Origin: JANYIP01 sp031394045
GTDB lineage: Bacteria > Actinomycetota > Actinomycetes > Prado026
Assembly (NCBI GenBank): GCA_031394045.1
Contig: JANMWN010000280.1
Coordinates: forward strand, 1-50,620
Length of the DNA stretch: 50,620 nucleotides
Direction of reading: 5' to 3'
In this document: piece by piece, positions 1 to 10,192 of the stretch
Numbering within the stretch: position 1 is the first letter of the stretch
Layout: the number at the start of each line of letters is the position of its first letter
Notes under the pieces: model-generated
What the model saw: the letters and a program-made list of their open reading frames with translations, nothing else
Told to the model about the DNA's origin: nothing
The model's database searches: none
Translations under genes and position numbers: made by a program

Positions 1-2519
<2,519 letters not shown>

Positions 2520-2520
<1 letters not shown>

Positions 2521-3380
2521 TGGCCGCGGTCCAGGTACGCGGCGAGGTCCTGTCGATCCGCAGGGTCGGGGACTATCACGCGCTGACGATCGTGGCTCCT
2601 GGCATCGCCGAGGGGACCAGGCCCGGGCACTTCGTCGCGCTCGCGGTCGGGGGCAGCTCCGCGGCGACGCTGCTGCGGCGAGCCTTCTCGATCTACCGGG
2701 TCCAGGAGCGCGGCGTCTACGGCAGCACGGTCGAGATCGTCTTCGCCGTCCACGGCAAGGGCACCGCGTGGCTGGCCGAGCGCAGGGCCCACGACCCCGT
2801 CGACGTCGTGGGACCGCTCGGGCGGCCGTTCGCGCTGCCCAAGGAGCCGGTGACGGCCACGCTGGTCGGCGGCGGGTACGGCTCGGCCCCCCTGTTCAGC
2901 CTCGCCGAGCAGCTGCGGGCCCGCGGCTGCCGGGTCGACTTCGTGCTCGGCGCGGCCACCGAGGGCCGGCTGTTCGGCGCGCTCGAGGCCAAGCGGATGT
3001 CCACCCAGGTCTCGATCACCACGGTGGACGGCTCGCTCGGCGAGCGCGGCCGGGTGACCGACGTGCTTCCCGCCATGATCCGCCGCTCGGGTGCCGAGGT
3101 GGTCTATGCCTGCGGGCCGATGGGCATGCTCCGCGCGGTGCACACCATCGCCGAGGCGTACGGCGCGCACAGCCAGTGCGCTGTCGAGGAGTCGATGGCC
3201 TGCGGCATCGGGGTGTGCATGACCTGCGTGCTCCCGGTCATCGGCGACGACGGCCAGACCCGGATGCTGCGCTCCTGCGTCGAGGGCCCGGTCTTCCGCG
3301 GCGACCGCGTGCGCTGGGACGAGATCGGCACCATCCCGGCCGACACGGTCGGCGCTCCGGTCCCGGAGGAGGCCCGATGA
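2520..3380 (+). CDS. pyrK: Dihydroorotate dehydrogenase B, electron transfer subunit
   Basis: PyrK (286 residues) carries electrons from the PyrD FMN through FAD and a 2Fe-2S cluster to NAD+, forming a class 1B dihydroorotate dehydrogenase with the next gene. The protein shows a ferredoxin-reductase-type FAD domain (RRAFSIYRV near residue 60), an NAD-binding stretch (GGGYGSAPLFSLAEQL near 120) and a C-terminal cluster motif ACGIGVCMTC plus a fourth Cys 17 residues later. The ATG at 2520 overlaps the carB stop by one base (TGATG) and precedes the MAAVQVRGEV start; the open frame further upstream is only a shadow of carB. pyrD follows with a 4-bp overlap, so coupled translation of the two subunits is likely. 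Confidence 0.95.
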
Positions 3381-4456
3381 CCCGGATGCGCATCACCACC
3401 GAGCGCCCGGGCACCCGGCCCCTGCCGGACGTCGACATGACCAGCACGTTCGGCGGTCAAGCCCTGCCCAACCCGATGCTGACCGCTTCGGGCTGCGCGG
3501 CGGCCGGGCGCGAGCTCGACCAGTTCTTCGACGTCAGCGAGATCGGCGCGGTCGTGACCAAGTCGATCATGCTGCGACCGCGTTCCGGGCGAGCGACTCC
3601 TCGGATGGCCGAGACCTCGAGCGGGATGCTCAACTCGATCGGGCTCCAGGGCCCCGGTGTGGACGCCTTCATCGACAACGACCTGGCGTGGCTGCGGCAC
3701 CGCGGTGCCCGGGCCGTGGTCTCCATCGCGGGCAGCAGCGTCGAGGAGTTCACCAAGCTGGCGCAGAGGCTGCGCAACAGCGACGGTGTTGCGGGCATCG
3801 AGGTCAACATCTCCTGCCCCAACGTCGAGGACCGCGGCCTGGTCTTCGCCTGCGACCCGCTCGCCGCCGCTGCCGTGATCACGGCGGTACGCCGCTCGAC
3901 GGCACCGGGCATCCCGATCGTGGCCAAGCTCTCGCCGGACGTCACCGACATCGTCGCCGTCGCGCGCGCGGTCGTGGACGCCGGGGCCGACGGCCTGTCG
4001 ATGATCAACACCGCCCTGGGCCTGGTGATCGACACCGACACGATGCGGCCCAAGCTGGCGGGCATCACCGGCGGGCTCTCCGGTCCCGCGATCCGCCCGC
4101 TCGCCGTCCGTTGCGTGTGGCAGGTCCACCAGGCGCTCCCGTCGGTTCCCATCGTCGGCATGGGCGGCATCCGTACCGGGCTCGACGCACTGGAGTTCGT
4201 CCTGGCCGGCGCGTCCGCGGTCGCTGTCGGGACGGTGATCTTCAACGACCCGTCGTCGCCGATCCGGGTCCTGCACGAGCTCCAGCGCGAGCTCGGCGAC
4301 CGGGGCTTCGACCGGCTGCAGGACGCGGTCGGCTATGCGCACCGGCCACCGCAGGCCCAGCCTCCGACCGCGGAGGAGCTGGCGGAGCTCGCGAGCAGTG
4401 CCGACGGAGCTCAGGGGTCTGACGAGGCCGAGACCGACGCGGCGGTCGACGCGTGA
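3377..4456 (+). CDS. pyrD: Dihydroorotate dehydrogenase B, catalytic subunit
   Basis: This 359-residue FMN enzyme oxidises dihydroorotate to orotate in the cytoplasm. The active-site loop NISCPNV supplies the Cys base typical of class 1 enzymes, and the FMN phosphate region reads GMGGIRTGLDALEFVLAGAS. Pairing with pyrK directly upstream marks it as class 1B (NAD-dependent) and not the membrane quinone-linked class 2. Start ATG 3377 lies in an ATGA overlap with pyrK and has GGAGGA just upstream. It carries a roughly 25-residue hydrophilic N-terminal lead and an acidic C-terminal tail (ending DEAETDAAVDA) beyond the usual core length. The stop overlaps the GTG start of pyrF. Confidence 0.95.
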   Translation: MTRMRITTERPGTRPLPDVDMTSTFGGQALPNPMLTASGCAAAGRELDQFFDVSEIGAVVTKSIMLRPRSGRATPRMAETSSGMLNSIGLQGPGVDAFIDNDLAWLRHRGARAVVSIAGSSVEEFTKLAQRLRNSDGVAGIEVNISCPNVEDRGLVFACDPLAAAAVITAVRRSTAPGIPIVAKLSPDVTDIVAVARAVVDAGADGLSMINTALGLVIDTDTMRPKLAGITGGLSGPAIRPLAVRCVWQVHQALPSVPIVGMGGIRTGLDALEFVLAGASAVAVGTVIFNDPSSPIRVLHELQRELGDRGFDRLQDAVGYAHRPPQAQPPTAEELAELASSADGAQGSDEAETDAAVDA

Positions 4457-5214
4457 CACAGGCCGCCAACGTGACCTCAGACGTGACCTCAGACGTGACC
4501 TCAGCAGGAACAGCCGCTCGCACCAAGGCGCCGATCGCGGTCGCCCTCGACGCGCCGGACCTTCCGACCGCGCTGCTCTGGGCGCGAGCGGTCGGGCCGT
4601 ACGTACGCACCCTCAAGGTCGGCCTCGAGCTCTACCTGCGCGACGGCGCTGACGCTGTCCGGGCGGTCGCCGAGGTGAGCGGCTGCGAGATCTTCCTGGA
4701 CCTGAAGCTGCACGACATCCCGAACACGGTCGCAGGTGCGGCCCGCTCGGTGGCGCCGCTGGCCCCCGCGTACCTCACGGTCCACGCGGCAGGTGGCAGC
4801 GCGATGATCGCGGCCGCTGCGCAGGCCCTGCCCGCCACGCGGGTCACGGCGGTTACCGTCCTGACCTCGCTCGATGGCGGCGACCTCGAGCAGATCGGCC
4901 TGGTCGGGCCGCCCATCGACGCCGTCCGCAGGCTCGCCGTCCTCGCTGTGGTGGCCGGTGCGAGGGCCCTGGTCTGCTCTCCGCAGGAGGTGGCCGCCGT
5001 ACGCGCCGAGGTGGGGCCCGACGTGGTCCTGATCACGCCGGGGATCCGCCCGGCCGGCGGTGACGTGGGCGACCAGGCGCGGGTGGCCACGCCCGAGCAG
5101 GCGCTCGCGGCCGGCGCGGACCTGCTGGTGATCGGGCGACCGATCACGGCTGCGGCCGACCCGGCGCAGGCGGCGCGCGCGTTGGCGTTGCTCTTGGCCG
5201 GACGGGAACAGTAG
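4453..5214 (+). CDS. pyrF: Orotidine 5'-phosphate decarboxylase
   Basis: PyrF removes CO2 from OMP to give UMP, the last step of the pathway encoded by this operon. The catalytic motif FLDLKLHDIPNTV (about residues 77-89), carrying the Lys and two Asp, and the phosphate-binding C-terminal ITPGIRPAGGD and LVIGRPIT identify the family; 253 residues is normal. The assigned start is the GTG at 4453 in a GTGA overlap with pyrD. Residues 7-18 are encoded by a 12-bp tandem repeat (V-T-S-D units), and each unit begins with an in-frame GTG, so 4471, 4483 or 4495 could also serve as starts. The enzyme core begins only at APIAVALDAPD. Confidence 0.95.
   Translation: MTQAANVTSDVTSDVTSAGTAARTKAPIAVALDAPDLPTALLWARAVGPYVRTLKVGLELYLRDGADAVRAVAEVSGCEIFLDLKLHDIPNTVAGAARSVAPLAPAYLTVHAAGGSAMIAAAAQALPATRVTAVTVLTSLDGGDLEQIGLVGPPIDAVRRLAVLAVVAGARALVCSPQEVAAVRAEVGPDVVLITPGIRPAGGDVGDQARVATPEQALAAGADLLVIGRPITAAADPAQAARALALLLAGREQ
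4471..4504 (+). repeat. 12-bp tandem repeat in pyrF N-terminus
   Basis: The unit gtgacctcagac occurs twice fully and a third time for 10 bases. It encodes VTSDVTSDVTS in frame and lies before the catalytic domain. Copy-number change would keep the frame and only lengthen or shorten the N-terminus. Confidence 0.9.
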
Positions 5215-5291
5215 GTTCCGTACGCCCGAACAGCCCGAACAGCACCTGCCACCGACTGCCACCACCGGCCACGACCTGCGAGGACCCTGCG

Positions 5292-5612
5292 TTGGCGCTC
5301 CCGCCCCTCACCCCTGAGCAGCGAGCCGAGGCCGTGCAGAAGGCCGTGGCCGCCCGGCGTGAGCGCGCCCAGGTCAAGAACCGGCTCAAGCACTCCGGGG
5401 CGTCCCTGCTCGGCGTCGTGCGCGAGGGCCAGGACAACGACGTCATCGGCAAGATGAAGGTCTCCGCCCTGCTGGAGTCGATGCCCGGCGTCGGCAAGGT
5501 GCGCGCCAGGCAGATCATGGAGCGCCTCGGGATCGCCGAGACGCGCAGGGTCCGAGGCCTCGGCAGCAACCAGGTCGCTGCGCTCGAGCGGGAGTTCGGT
5601 GCCAGTTCCTGA
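5292..5612 (+). CDS. mihF: Actinobacterial integration host factor (mIHF)
   Basis: This small basic DNA-binding protein (106 residues) belongs to the actinobacterial IHF family, unrelated in fold to E. coli IHF; family members bind and bend DNA in the nucleoid. The sequence begins MALPPLTPEQRAEAVQKA, has a basic helical N-terminal half (RRERAQVKNRLKHSG) and a C-terminal H2TH-like segment (LESMPGVGKVRARQIMERLG). The start is a TTG with GAGGA seven bases upstream. It sits between pyrF and gmk, the conserved actinobacterial position, and its 3' end overlaps the gmk start by 14 bp. Name recognised from family knowledge and synteny. Confidence 0.9.
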   Translation: MALPPLTPEQRAEAVQKAVAARRERAQVKNRLKHSGASLLGVVREGQDNDVIGKMKVSALLESMPGVGKVRARQIMERLGIAETRRVRGLGSNQVAALEREFGASS

Positions 5613-6180
5613 GCGTGCGGGCCTGACCGTCCTGTCCGGTCCCTCGGGCGTCGGCAAGAGCACCGTGGCTGCCTACGTACGCGACCATCACCCGAAGGTG
5701 TGGCTGTCGGTGTCCGCGACGACCAGGCGGCCGCGGCCGGGCGAGACCCACGGCGTCAACTACTGGTTCGTGAGCCCGGAGGAGTTCGCCGGCATGGTCC
5801 AGCGCGGGGAGCTGCTGGAGTACGCCGAGTTCGCGGGCAACTTCTACGGCACCCCGGGCGGGGCGGTGACCGACAAGCTGGCCGCGGGTACCCCTGTGCT
5901 GCTCGAGATCGAGCTGCACGGGGCCCGCCAGGTCCGCGCCTCCGCGCGGGAGGCGCTGCTGGTCTTCCTCGCACCGCCGTCCTGGGACGAGCTCGTCCGC
6001 CGTCTGGTGGGGCGCGGCACGGAGCGCGCCGACGTGATCGCGAGCCGGCTCGCGACGGCGCAGGTCGAGCTCGCGGCCCAGTCGGAGTTCGACGCAGTGC
6101 TCGTCAACGATGACGTGGAGGACGCAGCACGCCGGCTGGTAGCCTTGATGGGTCTGGAAGACGACGGCTCGAGCAGCTAG
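5599..6180 (+). CDS. gmk: Guanylate kinase
   Basis: Gmk phosphorylates GMP or dGMP with ATP to the diphosphate. The P-loop GPSGVGKST is at about residues 14-22, followed by SVSATTRRPRPGE (GMP site) and NFYGTPGGAV; 193 residues is normal. The GTG at 5599 overlaps the end of the mIHF gene, and the P-loop is close to the N-terminus, so a later start is unlikely. The neighbours mihF and rpoZ match the usual actinobacterial order. Near its end a TAGCCT hexamer (about 6140) might act as a -10 for rpoZ, but I cannot show a -35. Confidence 0.96.
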   Translation: MPVPERAGLTVLSGPSGVGKSTVAAYVRDHHPKVWLSVSATTRRPRPGETHGVNYWFVSPEEFAGMVQRGELLEYAEFAGNFYGTPGGAVTDKLAAGTPVLLEIELHGARQVRASAREALLVFLAPPSWDELVRRLVGRGTERADVIASRLATAQVELAAQSEFDAVLVNDDVEDAARRLVALMGLEDDGSSS

Positions 6181-6222
6181 CTGCAGCCTGCGTCGTCCCT
6201 CAACCCTCTCGGAAGGCCCCGC

Positions 6223-6486
6223 GTGTCCGGTACCGTCGCCGCTCCCGAAGGCATCACCAACCCGCCGATCGACGAGCTGCTGTCCAAGGTCGACTCGAAG
6301 TACAGCCTGGTGCTGTACTCCGCCAAGCGGGCTCGCCAGATCAACGCCTACTACAGCCAGCTCGGCGAGGGCCTGCTCGAGTACGTCGGCCCGCTGGTCG
6401 ACACGCACGTACAGGAGAAGCCGCTGTCGATCGCGATGCGCGAGATCAACGAGGGTCTGCTGACCCTTGAGCACATCGAGCCCTGA
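6223..6486 (+). CDS. rpoZ: RNA polymerase omega subunit
   Basis: Omega (87 residues) helps fold and recruit the beta' subunit of RNA polymerase. The conserved stretches are PPIDELLSKVDSKYSLVLYS, AKRARQINAYY and KPLSIAMREINEGLL. It has a GTG start with GGAAGG eight bases upstream, and follows gmk by 42 bp. The length is typical of actinobacterial omega. Confidence 0.96.
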   Translation: MSGTVAAPEGITNPPIDELLSKVDSKYSLVLYSAKRARQINAYYSQLGEGLLEYVGPLVDTHVQEKPLSIAMREINEGLLTLEHIEP

Positions 6487-6524
6487 CCACCCCCCGCTCC
6501 GATGCCCCCCGTCCCGAGGCTTCC

Positions 6525-7727
6525 ATGATCGTCCTCGGTGTCAGCGGGGGCATCGCCGCGTACAAGGCCTGCGAGGTCCTGCGTCGGCTGACCGAGGCCG
6601 GGCACGAGGTCCAGGTGGTCCCCACCGCCGCGGCCCTGGGCTTCGTCGGGGCGCCGACCTGGGCCGCGCTGTCCGGCCGGCCGGTGACCACCGAGGTCTG
6701 GGACGACGCCCACGAGGTGCCGCACGTCAGCATCGGTCGCGCGGCCGAGCTCGTCCTGGTCGTACCCGCCACTGCCGACCTGATGGCCAAGGCCGCGCAC
6801 GGGCTTGCTGACGACCTGCTCACCAGCACGCTGCTGACAGCGACCTGCCCGGTGGTGTTCGTCCCGGCCATGCACACCGAGATGTGGGAGCACGCGGCCA
6901 CCCGGGCGAACGTCGAGCTGCTCAGACGACGCGGCGCCGTCGTTGTGGAACCTGCGGTCGGACGGCTCACCGGTGCCGACTCGGGCAAGGGACGGCTACC
7001 CGAGCCGGCCTCGATCCTGGCCCTCGCGCGACGCGTGCTCGCCCGCGGGACGGCTGGCCCCGACCTGGCCGGACGTACCGTCGTCGTGTCGGCGGGGGGC
7101 ACGAGGGAGCCGCTGGACCCGGTGCGCTTCCTCGGCAACCGCTCGAGCGGGCGGCAGGGCTATGCCCTCGCCCAGACTGCCGCCGCGCGAGGCGCCAAGG
7201 TCGTGCTCGTCTCGGCCAACGTCGCCCTCGACGACCCGGCCGGGGTCGACCTCGTCCGCGTCAGCTCGGCGCACGAGCTCGGAGCCGCCGTGAGCATGGC
7301 CGCCGCCGATGCCGACGTGGTCGTGATGGCGGCTGCAGTGGCCGACTTCCGGCCGGTCGACCCCTCGTCCAACAAGATCAAGAAGGACTCGTCGGCGCCT
7401 ACCTCGATCGAGCTGGAGCGCACCGACGACGTGCTCGCTGGGCTGGTCGCCGCGCGGGCCGGTGCCGCGCCGCTGATCGTCGGGTTCGCGGCCGAGACCG
7501 GTGACGCTGGGCATTCCTGGCTCGAGCACGGCCGGGCCAAGCTCGCGGCCAAGGGCTGTGACCTCCTCGTCGTCAACCAGGTCGGTGACGGTCTCGGTTT
7601 CGAAGTCGCCGACAACGCAGCCGTCATCCTCGGCGCGGACGGCTCCGAGGTCGAGGTCGCCCACGGCCCCAAGGACGACCTCGCCGACGCCATCTGGGAC
7701 CTGATCGTCGCCCGGCTTCCCCACTGA
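6525..7727 (+). CDS. coaBC: Bifunctional phosphopantothenoylcysteine decarboxylase / phosphopantothenate-cysteine ligase
   Basis: This 400-residue cytoplasmic enzyme joins cysteine to 4'-phosphopantothenate (CoaB) and decarboxylates the product (CoaC) in coenzyme A synthesis. The N-terminal flavoprotein half starts GVSGGIAAYKACEVLRRL, has the active-site His in HVSIGRAAEL and a PAMHTEMW motif (the family's PxMNxxMW with His in place of Asn, as in mycobacterial enzymes). The C-terminal half opens VVSAGGTREPLDPVRFLGN and carries NKIKK, the lysine motif of the ligase. The start ATG at 6525 has a weak ribosome site (CCGAGG). It is followed by a convergent gene and an inverted repeat. Confidence 0.95.
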   Translation: MIVLGVSGGIAAYKACEVLRRLTEAGHEVQVVPTAAALGFVGAPTWAALSGRPVTTEVWDDAHEVPHVSIGRAAELVLVVPATADLMAKAAHGLADDLLTSTLLTATCPVVFVPAMHTEMWEHAATRANVELLRRRGAVVVEPAVGRLTGADSGKGRLPEPASILALARRVLARGTAGPDLAGRTVVVSAGGTREPLDPVRFLGNRSSGRQGYALAQTAAARGAKVVLVSANVALDDPAGVDLVRVSSAHELGAAVSMAAADADVVVMAAAVADFRPVDPSSNKIKKDSSAPTSIELERTDDVLAGLVAARAGAAPLIVGFAAETGDAGHSWLEHGRAKLAAKGCDLLVVNQVGDGLGFEVADNAAVILGADGSEVEVAHGPKDDLADAIWDLIVARLPH

Positions 7728-7736
7728 CTCAGCCGC

Positions 7737-7849
7737 CTGACCCAGATGGCACGCTAACCAGCGCGCCACGGGGCTTCCTTGCTCGTAACCACGCTTGGCC
7801 AGCCGGATTCAGGTTCTGCAGTCGGCCGTTAACGTGCCACTCGGGTCAG
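7737..7849. repeat. Imperfect 22-bp inverted repeat between convergent genes
   Basis: The arm at 7737-7758 (starting ctgaccc, ending gctaac) and the reverse complement of 7828-7849 match at 18 of 22 positions, separated by 69 bases. The right arm covers the stop codon of the minus-strand gene. It may act as a bidirectional terminator for the two convergent genes, or be the remnant ends of a small mobile repeat. No T-tract is present. Confidence 0.6.
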
Positions 7850-8715
7850 CCAGCCGCTGACAGCAGTCGCTTCACCGTCGCTATCACGTAGTCAGGACGG
7901 TTGAGGACATCGCTCCAGGAGAAGCGCACGACCCGGAAGCCTGCGCAGAGCAAAGCGTTGTGGCGCCTTCGATCGGCCTGGAACGAGGCGGCGTCTCGGT
8001 GGTAGGCGAAGCCGTCGGTCTCGACTACCAGCCGCTCGTCGCGAAAGAGGAAGTCGACACGAGCCACGAACGCCCCGTCGTAGATGCCGACTTGGAGCTC
8101 GGGCTCGAGACCGTGGGCAAGGAACAGGAGCCTGGTCACCGACTCCAGCGCGGACTCGGACCGATGGTCGACGAAGCCCGCAGCCCGTCGTGCCCGGGCG
8201 GAGCCGGGTCCGACGAGCACCTCTGTTGCCCTACCCAGCGCGTCCTCGGTCACAGCGCCAGCGCGCGCAGTCGAGTCGAGCAGCACCACGGCGTCGCGCA
8301 GCGGGAGCAGTCGAGCGCAGTCGATGACGGTGCGGAGCAGATCGGTGGTCGGTTGCCCGGACAAGTAAGTGATCTCGTGGGCAGGCACCGCGCCGCGGTG
8401 GATCCGGAGCCCTGCGGGAGGTGTTCGCCGTCGATGAGGCGAGATCACGTGAAGTCCTGGCGGTGCCATGAGGTCAAGGCCTAGCAGGCTTGCCGCGGTC
8501 GTGTGCGAGAGGGTCCCGAAGCGTGCGGCCAGTTCCAGCTCGGTGGACTCGTCTGGAGGAGGGCCGTAGAGGCCGGTGGCCAGCCGTCGGAGGAGTCCGG
8601 CGCGAGCGGCTCGGGTAATGCTCGATCGGCTGACGCCGCCACCCACGAGCTCTGAGGTCGAGACGACCTCAGAGGGGAAGCCCGCACCTGAGAGGGCTGC
8701 CTGCAATGACTCCAC
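7846..8715 (-). CDS. AbiEi-like antitoxin-domain protein with C-terminal DUF559 nuclease-like domain
   Basis: Residues 1-60 or so look like the winged-helix N-terminus of AbiEi-type proteins (GGGVSRSSITRAARAGLLRR followed by LATGLYGPP). The C-terminus resembles DUF559/very-short-patch-repair-like PD-(D/E)XK folds: ARVDFLFRDERLVVETDG, then FQADRRRHNALLCAGFRVVR and FSWSDV. Such proteins are common lone genes in actinobacteria and their role is unknown; no AbiEii-type toxin gene lies beside it. The GTG at 8715 gives 289 residues, fitting the family; a GTG at 8760 is an alternative, and neither has a convincing ribosome site. The frame runs open to 9114 but that part overlaps metK and is not protein-like. 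The gene lies on the opposite strand to all its neighbours. Confidence 0.75.
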   Translation of the reverse strand: MESLQAALSGAGFPSEVVSTSELVGGGVSRSSITRAARAGLLRRLATGLYGPPPDESTELELAARFGTLSHTTAASLLGLDLMAPPGLHVISPHRRRTPPAGLRIHRGAVPAHEITYLSGQPTTDLLRTVIDCARLLPLRDAVVLLDSTARAGAVTEDALGRATEVLVGPGSARARRAAGFVDHRSESALESVTRLLFLAHGLEPELQVGIYDGAFVARVDFLFRDERLVVETDGFAYHRDAASFQADRRRHNALLCAGFRVVRFSWSDVLNRPDYVIATVKRLLSAAG

Positions 8716-8859
8716 GTCGCAGGATGCGGGCGAACTGCCGCTCTGCGTCCTGGTCAACACTGATCTGTGGACGGCGGGTAGGCCAGGGAGCGGCTGTGGA
8801 CGAGCGGCCGGGGCGACCGTCGGCGCGCGGGGGTTTTCGGCTGGCCGGGCCGGGGCGGA

Positions 8860-8865
8860 TAGACT
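8860..8865 (+). promoter_or_regulatory. Probable -10 element for metK
   Basis: TAGACT fits the actinobacterial TANNNT -10 pattern and lies about 55 bp before the metK start. The -35 region is weak (TTCGGC-like). The same hexamer occurs before def and pheS. I looked for a SAM riboswitch between this site and metK and saw none. Confidence 0.45.
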
Positions 8866-8920
8866 AGGCGGGACGTTCGCGCCTGTGTTGGATCCCCCCT
8901 TCGAGCTGCTGGAGAGCACC

Positions 8921-10114
8921 GTGTCAAGTCGACTGTTCACTTCCGAGTCGGTAACCGAGGGCCATCCGGACAAGATTGCCGACCAGATCAGCGACACCGT
9001 CCTCGACGCGCTCCTCAAGGAGGACCCCACCAGCCGGGTCGCCGTCGAGACGCTGATCACGACCGGCCAGGTCCATGTCGCGGGTGAGGTGACCACCACG
9101 GCGTACGCGGACATCCCGACGATCGTTCGCGAGAAGATCCTCGAGATCGGCTACGACTCGTCCAAGAAGGGCTTCGACGGCCAGTCCTGCGGAGTCTCGG
9201 TCTCGATCGGCTCGCAGTCGCCGGACATCGCCCAGGGCGTCGACGACGCGTTCGAGGAGCGGTCCGAGGGCAGCATGGACCCGCTCGACCGCCAGGGCGC
9301 CGGCGACCAGGGTCTGATGTTCGGGTACGCCTGCCAGGACACGCCCGAGCTGATGCCGCTGCCGATCTGGCTGGCGCACCGCCTCGCGCAGCGGCTGTCC
9401 GCGGTGCGCAAGGACGGGACCATCCCGTACCTCCGCCCGGACGGCAAGACCCAGGTCACCATCGAGTACGACGGCACGAGGCCGGTCCGGCTGGACACGG
9501 TCGTGGTCTCCAGCCAGCACGCCGGCGACATCGACCTCGCGACGCTGCTGCAGCCGGACGTGGAGGAGTTCGTGATCCGGCCCGAGCTCGAGGGCCTGTC
9601 CATCGACACGAGCAACTTCCGGGTGCTGGTCAACCCGACCGGTCGGTTCGAGGTGGGCGGCCCCATGGGTGACGCGGGCCTGACCGGCCGCAAGATCATC
9701 GTCGACACCTACGGCGGCATGGCCCGCCACGGTGGCGGCGCGTTCTCGGGCAAGGACCCGTCCAAGGTCGACCGGTCCGCGGCGTACGCGATGCGCTGGG
9801 TGGCCAAGCACGTGGTGGCCGCCGGGCTCGCGGATCGTTGCGAGGTCCAGGTCGCGTACGCGATCGGCAAGGCGCACCCCGTCGGCCTGTTCGTGGAGAC
9901 GTTCGGCACCGGCTCGATCTCCGACGAGGACATCCAGCGCGCGGTGACCGATGTGTTCGACCTGCGGCCCGCCGCGATCATCCGCGACCTCGACCTGCTG
10001 CGGCCGATCTACGCACAGACGGCGGCCTACGGTCACTTCGGCCGGCAGCTCCCGGACTTCACCTGGGAGCGGACCGACCGGGTCGACGCCCTGCGCGCCG
10101 CTGCCGGCGCCTGA
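8921..10114 (+). CDS. metK: S-adenosylmethionine synthetase
   Basis: MetK forms S-adenosylmethionine from methionine and ATP, the methyl donor used by, among others, the RsmB and SpoU methyltransferases in this window. The chosen start is the GTG at 8921 (SRLFTSESVTEGHPDKIADQ), with GGAGAG upstream, giving 397 residues, the usual length. Signature motifs are GHPDKI (methionine/ATP site), GAGDQGLMFGYA (about residue 125) and GGGAFSGKDPSKVDRS (P-loop-like, about residue 270). The open frame upstream of 8921 overlaps the opposite-strand gene and is not conserved in character. It is a class of enzyme acting as a tetramer in the cytoplasm. Confidence 0.97.
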   Translation: MSSRLFTSESVTEGHPDKIADQISDTVLDALLKEDPTSRVAVETLITTGQVHVAGEVTTTAYADIPTIVREKILEIGYDSSKKGFDGQSCGVSVSIGSQSPDIAQGVDDAFEERSEGSMDPLDRQGAGDQGLMFGYACQDTPELMPLPIWLAHRLAQRLSAVRKDGTIPYLRPDGKTQVTIEYDGTRPVRLDTVVVSSQHAGDIDLATLLQPDVEEFVIRPELEGLSIDTSNFRVLVNPTGRFEVGGPMGDAGLTGRKIIVDTYGGMARHGGGAFSGKDPSKVDRSAAYAMRWVAKHVVAAGLADRCEVQVAYAIGKAHPVGLFVETFGTGSISDEDIQRAVTDVFDLRPAAIIRDLDLLRPIYAQTAAYGHFGRQLPDFTWERTDRVDALRAAAGA

Positions 10115-10192
10115 TCCCACCGGCTCGCGGCTGTCCACAGCTCCACGGGTGCGCGCGGCGCGGCGTCTGCGTCCTGGTGTAGGACAGGGGCT

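Noticed and set aside
7728..7845. tRNA gene in the coaBC / AbiEi-like spacer
   Set aside because: No acceptor stem, T-loop or anticodon arm can be drawn; the pairing seen is the long inverted repeat.
8716..8920. SAM riboswitch before metK
   Set aside because: None of the conserved SAM aptamer blocks could be found in this spacer.
8766..10142. DnaA-box-like sequences (tgtggacgg at 8766, tgtggacga at 8795, ctgtccaca at 10134) around metK
   Set aside because: Only three scattered, mostly imperfect boxes; no cluster, AT-rich region or dnaA/dnaN genes, so not an origin.
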